This document shows positions 1 through 6,267 of a stretch of 6,267 nucleotides of DNA, one piece after another. The position numbers were made by a program, and so were the translations under genes. Numbering within the stretch: position 1 is the first letter of the stretch; every line of letters starts with the position of its first letter. Below the pieces are notes generated by a model. That model saw nothing but the letters and a program-made list of their open reading frames with translations, searched no databases and had not been told where the DNA came from. Origin of the DNA: an uncultured Bacteroides sp. (GTDB lineage Bacteria; Bacteroidota; Bacteroidia; Bacteroidales; Bacteroidaceae); contig USLU01000150.1 in the NCBI GenBank assembly GCA_900555635.1, positions 1 through 6,267 of the forward strand. The letters are read 5' to 3'.

Positions 1-1900
1 TGATAAATTCTTTTATTTTAGTCAGAATCCCTTCTTCATCCATGCCGCACAGTTGGTACAGTTCGGCAACTGCCCCATGTTCTACAAATATATTAGGGAT
101 ACCGATACGCTTTACGGTCGGTTTGTATTCGTTGTCTGCCATAAATTCGAGGACAGCGCTACCCATACCGCCTTTGATAATTCCGTCTTCGATAGTCAGG
201 ATACGTTGGAATTTACGTCCTGCCTCATGCAACAACTCTTCATCCAGTGGTTTCAGGAATCGTAAATCGTAATGGGCGATGGACAGACCTAAATCTGCTT
301 CTGCCCGGGTGATGGCACGGGCGGCTACGTTTCCTATCGGTCCGATAGTAATCACTGCAAGGTCGCTACCCTCTTTCAGTTTCCGTCCTTTTCCTACCGG
401 GATCTCTTCTAGCGGACATTTCCAGTCCACCAGTACGCCGCGTCCACGGGGGTAGCGGATCACGAACGGTCCCTTGTCCGGCAATTGTGCCGTATACATC
501 AGGCGACGTAATTCATGTTCGTCCATCGGGGAACTGATAGTCAGATTAGGGATCGGGCGTAAACATGCCATATCAAAAGCTCCATGATGAGTAGGACCGT
601 CTTCGCCAACCAGTCCGGCGCGGTCGAGACACAAAACAACAGGAAGATTCTGAATCGCTACGTCGTGGATGATATTATCATGCGCCCGTTGCATAAAAGA
701 AGAATAGATATTGCAGAACGGTTGCAGTCCGTCTTTAGCCATCCCTCCGGAGAAGGTAACCGCATGTCCTTCGGCAATACCGACATCGAAAGCGCGTTTC
801 GGCATTTTCTCCATTAGTATATTCATCGAACAGCCGCTGGGCATGGCGGGAGTGACACCGACAATCTTCGGGTTGGCTTCGGCAAGTTCCACCAGTGTAT
901 TTCCAAATACGTCTTGGAAAAGCGGAGGCATTCCTTCGGTGTTGGCAATGAAACGTTCGCCGGTGACGGGATCGAATTTGCCGGGAGCATGCCATTCGGT
1001 AGCGTGTTTCTCTGCCGGACCGAATCCTTTTCCTTTGATAGTGTGCAGGTGCAGGATTTTAGGTCCTTGCATATCTTTGATATCACGTAATACTCTTGCC
1101 AGGTTCTTTACGTCGTGTCCGTCTATCGGACCGAAGTAACGGATATTCATCCCTTCAAAAATATTCTGTTGCTGTGCCGCCATTGATTTCAGGCTATTTC
1201 CGAAACGGATGAGTGCTTTGCGGCGTTCTTCGTTTAAAATGCCAAGTTTGAACAGCATGCGCGAGAGCTTGAAACGTAGCTGATTATAGCGGTTGGAAGT
1301 TGTCAGGTTGAAAAGATACTGCTTCATGCCTCCTACGCTGCGGTCGATTGCCATATCATTGTCATTCAGGATAATGAGCAGGTTGTTCGACGTGGCAGAT
1401 GCGTTGTTCAATCCTTCAAAAGCCAGTCCGCCACTCATTGATCCGTCGCCGATAATGGCTACTACATGGCGTTTGGCGTCTCCTTTCCGGGCGGCTGCGA
1501 CAGCCATACCGAGAGCGGCAGAAATAGAATTGGAAGCGTGTCCGCACGTGAAAGTATCATATTCGCTTTCTTCCGGAGATGGGAAAGGGCGGATTCCTCC
1601 GAGTTTCCTGTTTGTGGAAAATGCTTCACGGCGTCCTGTAAGAATTTTGTGGCCGTATGCCTGATGTCCCACGTCCCATACAATACGGTCGTATGGTGTA
1701 TTGTAGACGTAGTGCAGAGCTACGGTTAGTTCCACGGTCCCCAGGCTGGCGGCGAAATGTCCGGGATTGCAGCAGAGTTCTTTAATAATGTCTTGTCTTA
1801 GTTCACCGCATACTTCCGGCAGTTGCTCTACGGTTAGTTTACGTAGGTCTTCGGGGTAATTGATGGAGTTTAACAAGTTATATGTTGGTTCACTATTCAT
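1..1900 (-). CDS. dxs: 1-deoxy-D-xylulose-5-phosphate synthase (3' end cut by window edge)
   Basis: This cytoplasmic thiamine-diphosphate enzyme condenses pyruvate and glyceraldehyde 3-phosphate into DXP, the first step of the MEP isoprenoid pathway; DXP also feeds thiamine and pyridoxal synthesis. I read 633 codons by reverse complement without a stop. The family is about 620-650 residues, so only a few C-terminal codons are missing. Visible marks are His48 in NPGHFAASLG, WDVGHQAYGHKILTGR (75-90), the ThDP/Mg site GDGSMSGG (151-158) with NDNDM (179-183), and catalytic Glu377 in GIAEGHAVTFSGG. Also visible are YSSFMQRAHDN (399-409) and DRAGLVGEDGPTHHG (426-440). Asp152, Asn181 and Met183 fall on the same numbers as the metal ligands of the E. 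coli enzyme, which supports the ATG chosen at 1900. The C-terminal transketolase-like domain follows from about residue 500. The gene is clearly richer in GC than the genes to its right and appears intact. Confidence 0.97.
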   Translation of the reverse strand, partial: MNSEPTYNLLNSINYPEDLRKLTVEQLPEVCGELRQDIIKELCCNPGHFAASLGTVELTVALHYVYNTPYDRIVWDVGHQAYGHKILTGRREAFSTNRKLGGIRPFPSPEESEYDTFTCGHASNSISAALGMAVAAARKGDAKRHVVAIIGDGSMSGGLAFEGLNNASATSNNLLIILNDNDMAIDRSVGGMKQYLFNLTTSNRYNQLRFKLSRMLFKLGILNEERRKALIRFGNSLKSMAAQQQNIFEGMNIRYFGPIDGHDVKNLARVLRDIKDMQGPKILHLHTIKGKGFGPAEKHATEWHAPGKFDPVTGERFIANTEGMPPLFQDVFGNTLVELAEANPKIVGVTPAMPSGCSMNILMEKMPKRAFDVGIAEGHAVTFSGGMAKDGLQPFCNIYSSFMQRAHDNIIHDVAIQNLPVVLCLDRAGLVGEDGPTHHGAFDMACLRPIPNLTISSPMDEHELRRLMYTAQLPDKGPFVIRYPRGRGVLVDWKCPLEEIPVGKGRKLKEGSDLAVITIGPIGNVAARAITRAEADLGLSIAHYDLRFLKPLDEELLHEAGRKFQRILTIEDGIIKGGMGSAVLEFMADNEYKPTVKRIGIPNIFVEHGAVAELYQLCGMDEEGILTKIKEFI

Positions 1901-1919
1901 GATTCTAGGAAATTTAGTG

Positions 1920-1927
1920 CAAAAATA
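1920..1927 (-). promoter_or_regulatory. Probable dxs promoter, Bacteroides -7 box
   Basis: On the minus strand these bases read TATTTTTG, an exact match to the Bacteroides primary-sigma -7 consensus TAnnTTTG. The box ends 19 bases before the dxs ATG, so the leader would be very short, roughly a dozen bases. No good -33 TTTG element is visible at the usual spacing. The match and position are seen in the sequence; promoter activity is inferred. Confidence 0.55.
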
Positions 1928-2022
1928 CGAAAAGAAAGTATATTCGACCTCCTTTTCGGCGAAAAACTTATTTTGTTTCCTACTGTCTAATCAGTCTGTA
2001 GTACCAATAATAAATGAGAGTA

Positions 2023-2042
2023 GGTTAACTATCCAGTTAATC
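2023..2042. repeat. Short inverted repeat, weak hairpin
   Basis: The arms TTAACT (2025-2030) and AGTTAA (2035-2040) are perfect inverted copies around the loop ATCC, with one further G-C pair beyond a mismatch. The stem is AT-rich, and no T-tract follows directly on either strand, so it is a poor intrinsic terminator. It could be a weak operator or chance. It lies just after the end of the two-gene minus-strand operon. Confidence 0.3.
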
Positions 2043-2071
2043 TAAATGGTTACTTTTTATCAATGAACTAA

Positions 2072-2902
2072 TCATTTTACATGTATGTCTTCTTGTTTTA
2101 TTCCTTTAAATAATGGTTGGAATTCATTGGCTATTTTATCCAATAATTGATTAGAAATATTCATTGATAACTGATTTGTATGAATGAGGATTTTGTTGTT
2201 TCCTTTATGTAAATTATACCAATTATTCTCAACTTCGATTGTGCGTTCATCCCATTTAACCTCAAATAACTTCTGTAAATCAATAATATCTTTATATTGG
2301 CGGACATAATGACCGCAAGCTATTATGATGATAGGAAAAGACTTAAAAAAAGGGTGATTCAATAAATTTGTAGTCCTATTTTTGATAGATTCTGTAACTT
2401 CGGGGCTTTCCTTGCTATAAAGACTACATATGCCACTGAATTCTGTAATAAAGCAATATTTTAGAAAGTCTATTTCATCATTTTTTGTTCTATCTGGATG
2501 ATTACTATCGATAGCCCTTATTTTATCTATAAGTTTTTGATAGTTATACCATGTAGTATTGGTCCCGTGATTTTCATTTCTTTTCTTTTGAGTGAATAGT
2601 TGTCCTTTAAAAGGGAATAATGGACTGAATTTTTCTTCTCTAGGGCATTCAGAAAACCAAGAAGGTATATTATCAGGATTTTGTTTGTTTGTATCATTTA
2701 TGATACTTAACCACTGTTCTCCGTTTTTTGTTATACTCAACTCATAAATGTTATCTGGGTCATGTTTTGGATCAATAGCACATTCTTTGCCGATAATTAA
2801 AATATCAGCATCAGGATTTCCATAGCCAATGAATTCCGCTTTGTCATTATCTTTTGTGAGTTTTTTATCTCTTATGAGTTCTTTAAAATAATAGTTTTTC
2901 AT
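2072..2902 (-). CDS. Uracil-DNA glycosylase superfamily-like protein (276 aa)
   Basis: No specific family is recognised with certainty, but the fold pattern resembles the uracil-DNA glycosylase superfamily. Residues 26-42 (GYGNPDADILIIGKECA) match the first strand and loop typical of UDG-like proteins (GNPxAxILxIGExPG). TTWYNYQKLIDKI (116-128), FITEFSG (151-157) and the hydrophobic strand IIIIACGHYV (191-200) sit where later core elements are expected. ILIHTNQLSMNISNQLLDKI (238-257) resembles the last motif, where active enzymes have HPS. The usual GExPG and HPS signatures are altered (GKECA, HTNQLS), so glycosylase activity is doubtful; base or nucleotide binding is as likely. There is no signal peptide or membrane segment. 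It begins 55 bases after the gyrase-like gene on the same strand, so the two are probably one transcript. Its composition is much more AT-rich than dxs, which suggests horizontal transfer. Confidence 0.8.
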   Translation of the reverse strand: MKNYYFKELIRDKKLTKDNDKAEFIGYGNPDADILIIGKECAIDPKHDPDNIYELSITKNGEQWLSIINDTNKQNPDNIPSWFSECPREEKFSPLFPFKGQLFTQKKRNENHGTNTTWYNYQKLIDKIRAIDSNHPDRTKNDEIDFLKYCFITEFSGICSLYSKESPEVTESIKNRTTNLLNHPFFKSFPIIIIACGHYVRQYKDIIDLQKLFEVKWDERTIEVENNWYNLHKGNNKILIHTNQLSMNISNQLLDKIANEFQPLFKGIKQEDIHVK

Positions 2903-2957
2903 ATTCTGGTTATTTAAATATTGGAAAATGTTAATAAACTAGCCATTATTAGTTATG

Positions 2958-3812
2958 TCATTTTTTGATTTTTTCATTTGCTCTGTACGTTTCGGTGATT
3001 TTCTTTTTTAAGATGATTAATTTAGTTACAGTTCCTCTCAATTCCTTTTTATATTGAAGAGTGTTTTCACAATCACCAACCGTTAAAGTTGACAATATAT
3101 ATAACTTCATATTGACAATCGTTTCAGCAGTCTGCTTACTAATGTTGAACTTTTGCATCAGACTTAGGATGGCTTTTGGAGTACTATTCTCATGTCTAAT
3201 AGTGGATATAATTGTAGGGATGTTATCTATAATATTGCAAAGTTCTTTATATACTTTAATGTCTTCTTCTATTTTGCAAGCCCATAAATTCAGATTATCG
3301 TAAATATACTGATAGATACTTTCATGCCAAATAATTTTGTAATATGGAATTGATAAATTTATTTCAGTTCGATCTAAATCGTCGACATCGTAGTTTATTT
3401 CTGTTTCATCACTAGGATCATAATCTTCTATTTCAGGTAGTGTCCATTCAGAATAGCCGAATTCTTTTTCATAATATGAATTTATTTCTTCTGAATTTTT
3501 AGATGCATCATTGAAGACTTGATTATCTTCTTCTTCTGCAATATTATTGTTCAGAAGTTTTTTGGCACGTATAAAAAAAGCTCTTACACAAGAATCCTGT
3601 ATGAATGAAATATTGTTCCAGTTCCAGTCGGTATCTATGATACTAAATAAATCAACTCCTTGTATGGATAGTATTCCGTTTTGGTTATCTGCTTTTAGGC
3701 TAACTTGTATGTTATTCATATTATGGATAATTATATTTTGCAGTTTGTTGGTTTGATTATCAGATAAAGACAAAGATAAGAAAGTTCTTTTGCTTCTCCA
3801 ATTATTTGTCAT
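2958..3812 (-). CDS. Orphan protein with GyrA/ParC-like C-terminal helical region (284 aa)
   Basis: I do not recognise the whole protein. Residues about 180-271 follow the pattern of the helical tower and C-gate of type IIA topoisomerase A subunits. IDNIPTIISTIRHENSTPKA (195-214) matches the family's IDxVIxxIRxSxTPxxA, then LMQKFNISKQTAETIVNMKL (218-237) matches LMxRFxLSxxQAxxILDMRL. Next come a loop and an EYxELLxxIxxLxxIL-like helix (about 253-271). What is missing is the winged-helix domain with the catalytic tyrosine and the beta-pinwheel C-terminal domain. The N-terminal 90 residues are unassigned. Residues 93-150 are strongly acidic (22 Asp/Glu, 3 Lys/Arg), and the tail is lysine-rich. 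The protein should be soluble. It is first in a two-gene minus-strand operon and divergent from the AlbA_2 gene. A protein-protein or DNA-binding scaffold fits better than a topoisomerase; that role is inferred. Confidence 0.85.
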   Translation of the reverse strand: MTNNWRSKRTFLSLSLSDNQTNKLQNIIIHNMNNIQVSLKADNQNGILSIQGVDLFSIIDTDWNWNNISFIQDSCVRAFFIRAKKLLNNNIAEEEDNQVFNDASKNSEEINSYYEKEFGYSEWTLPEIEDYDPSDETEINYDVDDLDRTEINLSIPYYKIIWHESIYQYIYDNLNLWACKIEEDIKVYKELCNIIDNIPTIISTIRHENSTPKAILSLMQKFNISKQTAETIVNMKLYILSTLTVGDCENTLQYKKELRGTVTKLIILKKKITETYRANEKIKK

Positions 3813-3867
3813 ATCTTTATTGTACTTTTGCTTCGAGAAAAAGTTTAAAAAACAATATATTCAATAG
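3813..3867. promoter_or_regulatory. Divergent intergenic region between the two accessory units
   Basis: Only 55 bases separate the start codons of the gyrase-like gene (minus) and the AlbA_2 gene (plus), so both promoters and any operator must lie here or overlap the coding ends. The AlbA_2 gene product carries a winged helix, so autoregulation at this site is possible. I found no perfect TAnnTTTG box for the minus strand and no clear palindrome. Confidence 0.5.
3823..3830 (+). promoter_or_regulatory. Probable promoter of the AlbA_2 gene, Bacteroides -7 box
   Basis: TACTTTTG matches the Bacteroides -7 consensus TAnnTTTG exactly. It ends 37 bases before the ATG at 3868, giving a leader of about 30 bases. 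A TTTG at 3805-3808 could be a -33 element, but its 14-base spacing is shorter than usual. The sequence match is direct; activity is inferred. Confidence 0.55.
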
Positions 3868-5325
3868 ATGTCTATTAATGAACTTATAAACCAGTCTGAA
3901 GGTCGGCGTTTAGAATTTAAAGGTGAGCTTCCTACAAATTCTGATTTAGCAAAAACTGTAGTGGCTTTTGCCAATGATGCGGGAGGTGAAATTTATATAG
4001 GTATCAATGATAACCCGCGACAGATAATAGGGTTGTCAGAAGAAGAATTACCTCGTATTGAAGAGCAAATTAGTAATTTAATATATGATAGATGTTATCC
4101 GATTATATTACCTGAAGTCTCTTTTTTAACTATAGAGGACAAACACCTTATTAAAGTGTGTATTTATCGTGGAAGTATGCCCCCTTACTATCTTAAAGAT
4201 AAAGGGAAGCTGAAAGGAACTTATATTAGGGTTGGTTCAACCAATAAACTAGCTGATGAAACAATTATTGCAGAGTTAGAGCGGAGACGGAGAAATATTT
4301 CTTTTGATAGTGAGGTTGTCATGGATAAGTCCGCAGATGAATTGGATATAAGTGGGTTTAAATTACTCTACAAAGAGAAAACAGGTGAAGATTTAAATAT
4401 TCAAGTACTTCGTAAACTGGAATTGGTTAAGACTGAACAGGATAAAGAATATCCTACAAAAGCTTTACTTCTATTTTCGGATGATAATTTGCGTAATTCT
4501 ATGTTTCCGAATGCCAAAGTTGAATGTGCCCGTTTCAAAGGGACAGGAACGGAAGAGTTTTTAGATCAAAAAAGTATTATTGTCCACATTGGGTTACAGG
4601 CGGAAGAAACTTATAACTTTGTACTTCGGCATATTAATAAAGCAGCAAATATAGAGGGAGTATATACGGTTTCACGTTGGGAGTATCCAGTGAAGGCAAT
4701 AAGGGAGATTATCCGTAATGCGATTGTACATAGAGATTATTCTCTGACAGGAAAAGATGTCAAAGTTGCCATATATGATGATATGGTTGAGATCACAAGT
4801 CCTGGTCTTTTACCACCCTCTATTGATTATTCGGCAATGGAGAGCCGCCAATCAAATGCAAGAAATAAAGTAATAGCTCCTGTGTTTAAAAGACTTGGCA
4901 TCATTGACCAATGGGGTAATGGATTGAAAATGGTGGCTGAAGAAATGAAATCTTATCCTGAAATTGATTTATGTTGGAAGGAGGTTGGTTTGTCTTTTCA
5001 AGTACAGTTTATTAAAAAGAACTATCAGGAGAATACAAATATGGAAGATAGTGCCGATAATGAACGAAGACCGGCTCAATATACTACCCAACATACTACC
5101 CAATCTACTACCCAATACACTACCCAGAAATTAACAGAAGCCCAAAATATGATTTTAAGTTATCTAAGAGAACATCCGGAGGCCACACGGGCGGATTTAA
5201 ATAGTCATATTGAAGGTATAACAGTCGATGGTATAAAATATAACTTGGCACGTTTACAGGAGTTGGGCTTATTAAAACGCGTAGGAAGCAAACGATATGG
5301 GTATTGGGTAGTGCTTGGAGAATAG
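3868..5325 (+). CDS. AlbA_2 / GHKL-type ATP-binding DNA-binding regulator (485 aa)
   Basis: This is a RecG-like or Schlafen-type transcriptional regulator or ATPase. An AlbA_2 domain, a putative nucleic-acid-binding domain, covers about residues 8-135; its hallmarks are EGRRLEFKGE (11-20), VVAFANDAGGEIYIGIND (31-48) and GTYIRVGSTNKLAD (117-130). A HATPase_c_4-like GHKL ATP-binding domain spans about 240-380, with the N-box-like EIIRNAIVHRDYSLTG (280-295), VEITSPGLLPP (307-317) and the glycine turn LGIIDQWGNGLKMV (343-356). A Q[YHS]TT repeat linker (404-420) leads to a C-terminal winged helix (about 421-482) with TVDGIKYNLARLQELGLLKR. The architecture is common in bacteria and is often named ATP-binding protein or AAA-4 family protein; despite the RecG label it has no helicase motor. 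The length fits the family and the gene looks intact. It faces away from the two minus-strand genes and ends 26 bases before the GSCFA gene, so read-through into that gene is likely. The regulatory target is unknown. Confidence 0.93.
   Translation: MSINELINQSEGRRLEFKGELPTNSDLAKTVVAFANDAGGEIYIGINDNPRQIIGLSEEELPRIEEQISNLIYDRCYPIILPEVSFLTIEDKHLIKVCIYRGSMPPYYLKDKGKLKGTYIRVGSTNKLADETIIAELERRRRNISFDSEVVMDKSADELDISGFKLLYKEKTGEDLNIQVLRKLELVKTEQDKEYPTKALLLFSDDNLRNSMFPNAKVECARFKGTGTEEFLDQKSIIVHIGLQAEETYNFVLRHINKAANIEGVYTVSRWEYPVKAIREIIRNAIVHRDYSLTGKDVKVAIYDDMVEITSPGLLPPSIDYSAMESRQSNARNKVIAPVFKRLGIIDQWGNGLKMVAEEMKSYPEIDLCWKEVGLSFQVQFIKKNYQENTNMEDSADNERRPAQYTTQHTTQSTTQYTTQKLTEAQNMILSYLREHPEATRADLNSHIEGITVDGIKYNLARLQELGLLKRVGSKRYGYWVVLGE
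5077..5124 (+). repeat. Four tandem 12-base repeats encoding a Q-x-T-T linker
   Basis: Four in-frame copies of CAAnnnACTACC-type units (5077-5088, 5089-5100, 5101-5112, 5113-5124) encode QYTT, QHTT, QSTT and QYTT, and a final CAG completes the series. They join the ATPase domain to the winged helix. Thr/Gln linkers of this kind recur in AlbA_2/HATPase proteins. Copy number can change in steps of 12 bases without loss of frame, so the linker length may vary between strains. Confidence 0.95.
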
Positions 5326-5351
5326 TTTGAAATTTTTAAAGAGAAAATAAT

Positions 5352-6267
5352 ATGGATTTCCGTACACAAATAGAGTTACCTGTTGGTTTACCGCCTATTA
5401 CTCATGCCGGACAAATACTCATGATGGGATCTTGCTTTGTCCAAAATGTAGGGAATTTTTTGAAAGATGCCAAATTTCAATTAGATTTGAATCCTTTTGG
5501 TATTCTTTACAACCCTTCTTCTCTTTCTGCTGTTCTGATTGAAATCTTAAAAAGAAAAGTATATAAGAAGGGTGACTTGTTTTTCCATAATGACCTTTGG
5601 CATAGTCCTATGCATCATGGTCTTTTTTCTGGACCTACCTTGGAAAGTACATTGCAGAATATCAATATTCGGCTGTTACAAGTTCATCAGGCTATGCAAA
5701 AACTTGACTGGCTGATGTTGACTTTTGGAACTGCTTATGTTTATGAGCAGAAAGAAACGGGAAAGGTAGTGTCTAACTGTCATAAACTGCCTGAGAATAA
5801 ATTTAATCGTAGGCTTCTGTCTGTTGAAGAAATAGTAGAAGATTATACAGCACTCATCACCGAAATGTCAGCCCTGAATCCGGCTCTGAAATGGCTGTTT
5901 ACAGTCAGCCCGATCCGTCATATACGCGACGGGATGCACGCCAACCAGTTAAGCAAATCGACTCTGCTGCTCGCCATCGACCGATTGCAACAACTGTTCC
6001 CGGAACGAGTGTTCTATTTCCCCTCTTATGAAATCATATTGGACGAATTACGTGATTATCGTTTCTATGCCGACGACATGCTGCATCCGTCTCCTTTGGC
6101 GATTCGTTACCTGTGGGAACGCTTCTCCGAAACCTTCTTTTCTCCTGAAACAAAGCAGATTATCGTAGCTGTGCAAGACATCCGCCGGGACTTGGCGCAC
6201 AAACCCTTTCATCCCGAGTCAGAGGCGTATCAACGCTTTTTAGGACAAATAGTGTTAAAAATAGAAC
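5352..6267 (+). CDS. GSCFA-domain protein, SGNH-hydrolase-like (3' end cut by window edge)
   Basis: I translated 305 codons from the ATG at 5352 without a stop; the gene continues past the window. The N-terminal MMGSCF (24-29) is the namesake GSCFA motif (here GSCFV), with Ser27 as the likely nucleophile. LTFGTAYVY (123-131), SNCHKLP (141-147) and FTVSPIRHIRDG (183-194) follow as the other blocks. YADDMLHPSPLAIRYLWERF (239-258) contains the DxxH pair of SGNH enzymes (Asp242, His245). The family is annotated as putative hydrolase or esterase, mainly in Bacteroidetes; the substrate is unknown. No signal peptide is visible, so it is probably cytoplasmic. An AAAGAG stretch lies about 8 bases before the ATG. 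It follows the AlbA_2 gene by 26 bases on the same strand and may be co-transcribed. GC content jumps within the gene near 5850, from about 35% to about 54% on sampled lines, which hints at a mosaic origin. Confidence 0.93.
   Translation, partial: MDFRTQIELPVGLPPITHAGQILMMGSCFVQNVGNFLKDAKFQLDLNPFGILYNPSSLSAVLIEILKRKVYKKGDLFFHNDLWHSPMHHGLFSGPTLESTLQNINIRLLQVHQAMQKLDWLMLTFGTAYVYEQKETGKVVSNCHKLPENKFNRRLLSVEEIVEDYTALITEMSALNPALKWLFTVSPIRHIRDGMHANQLSKSTLLLAIDRLQQLFPERVFYFPSYEIILDELRDYRFYADDMLHPSPLAIRYLWERFSETFFSPETKQIIVAVQDIRRDLAHKPFHPESEAYQRFLGQIVLKIE

Larger units (their letters stand above)
1901..2071. other. Intergenic gap between dxs and the accessory operon
   Basis: This 171-base AT-rich gap separates the dxs start from the stop of the UDG-like gene, which is read in the same direction. 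Apart from the dxs -7 box and a weak inverted repeat, I see no RNA gene, riboswitch or credible small gene. There is no strong stem followed by a T-tract on the minus strand, so transcripts from the two upstream minus-strand genes may read through into dxs. A 61-codon open frame on the plus strand (1860-2045) overlaps the start of dxs and has no recognisable features; I do not count it. Confidence 0.6.

Noticed and set aside
711..1139. 142-codon open frame on the plus strand
   Set aside because: It lies wholly antisense to dxs, whose reading frame is intact and conserved; the GC-rich sequence favours spurious open frames. The other open frames within 42-1729 are rejected for the same reason.
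2023..2042. Inverted repeat as an intrinsic terminator for the minus-strand operon
   Set aside because: The stem is only six AT-rich pairs and no T-tract follows it in the direction of transcription.
1860..2045. 61-codon plus-strand open frame overlapping the dxs start
   Set aside because: It covers the dxs start codon and promoter, has no recognisable domain and no matching promoter box.
3061..3303. 80-codon plus-strand frame with hydrophobic stretches resembling a small membrane protein
   Set aside because: It is antisense to the gyrase-like helices; amphipathic helices read on the opposite strand readily yield hydrophobic codons. No promoter or ribosome site is evident. The frame at 3547-3756 is rejected likewise.
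5077..5124. Tandem repeats as a possible CRISPR or iteron array
   Set aside because: The units are 12 bases, contiguous, without spacers, and in frame with a coding linker, so they are a protein-coding repeat.
3868..5325. Naming the AlbA_2 gene as RecG helicase
   Set aside because: It has no helicase motor motifs; only the C-terminal GHKL-like region shares the misleading RecG label used for this family.

Overview
The window looks like chromosomal DNA of a Bacteroides-type bacterium (Bacteroidales). Three things point there: the form of the DXS protein, a GSCFA-family protein (a family I know mainly from Bacteroidetes), and promoter boxes of the Bacteroides type (TAnnTTTG) where Shine-Dalgarno sequences are weak. 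The genus is an inference from these traits, not from a database match.

Layout. Bases 1-1900 (minus strand) hold nearly all of dxs, the first enzyme of the MEP isoprenoid pathway; its last few codons lie beyond the left edge. A 171-base gap (1901-2071) carries the likely dxs promoter. Next is an AT-rich accessory block of three genes: two minus-strand genes in tandem (2072-2902, a protein resembling the uracil-DNA glycosylase superfamily; 2958-3812, an orphan protein whose C-terminal third resembles the coiled-coil/C-gate region of DNA gyrase subunit A) and, divergently transcribed across a 55-base gap, a plus-strand gene (3868-5325) for an AlbA_2 plus GHKL-type ATPase regulator with a winged-helix tail. 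At 5352 a GSCFA (SGNH-hydrolase-like) gene starts 26 bases after the regulator and runs off the right edge.

Composition. Hand counts on sample 60-base lines give about 60% GC inside dxs, 28% in the gyrase-like gene and 38% in the AlbA_2 gene. The GSCFA gene is split: 30-40% GC in its first half and 52-57% in its second, with the change near 5850. This suggests the foreign-looking segment ends inside the GSCFA gene rather than at its border.

How the genes may work together. dxs is housekeeping and GSCFA is probably part of the resident backbone. The three middle genes resemble a mobile DNA-directed cassette: a possible base- or DNA-binding protein (UDG fold), a non-catalytic piece of a type IIA topoisomerase, and a GHKL ATPase/DNA-binding regulator. 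A defence or DNA-surveillance role is plausible but inferred. No tRNA, rRNA, CRISPR array, transposase or integrase is visible.
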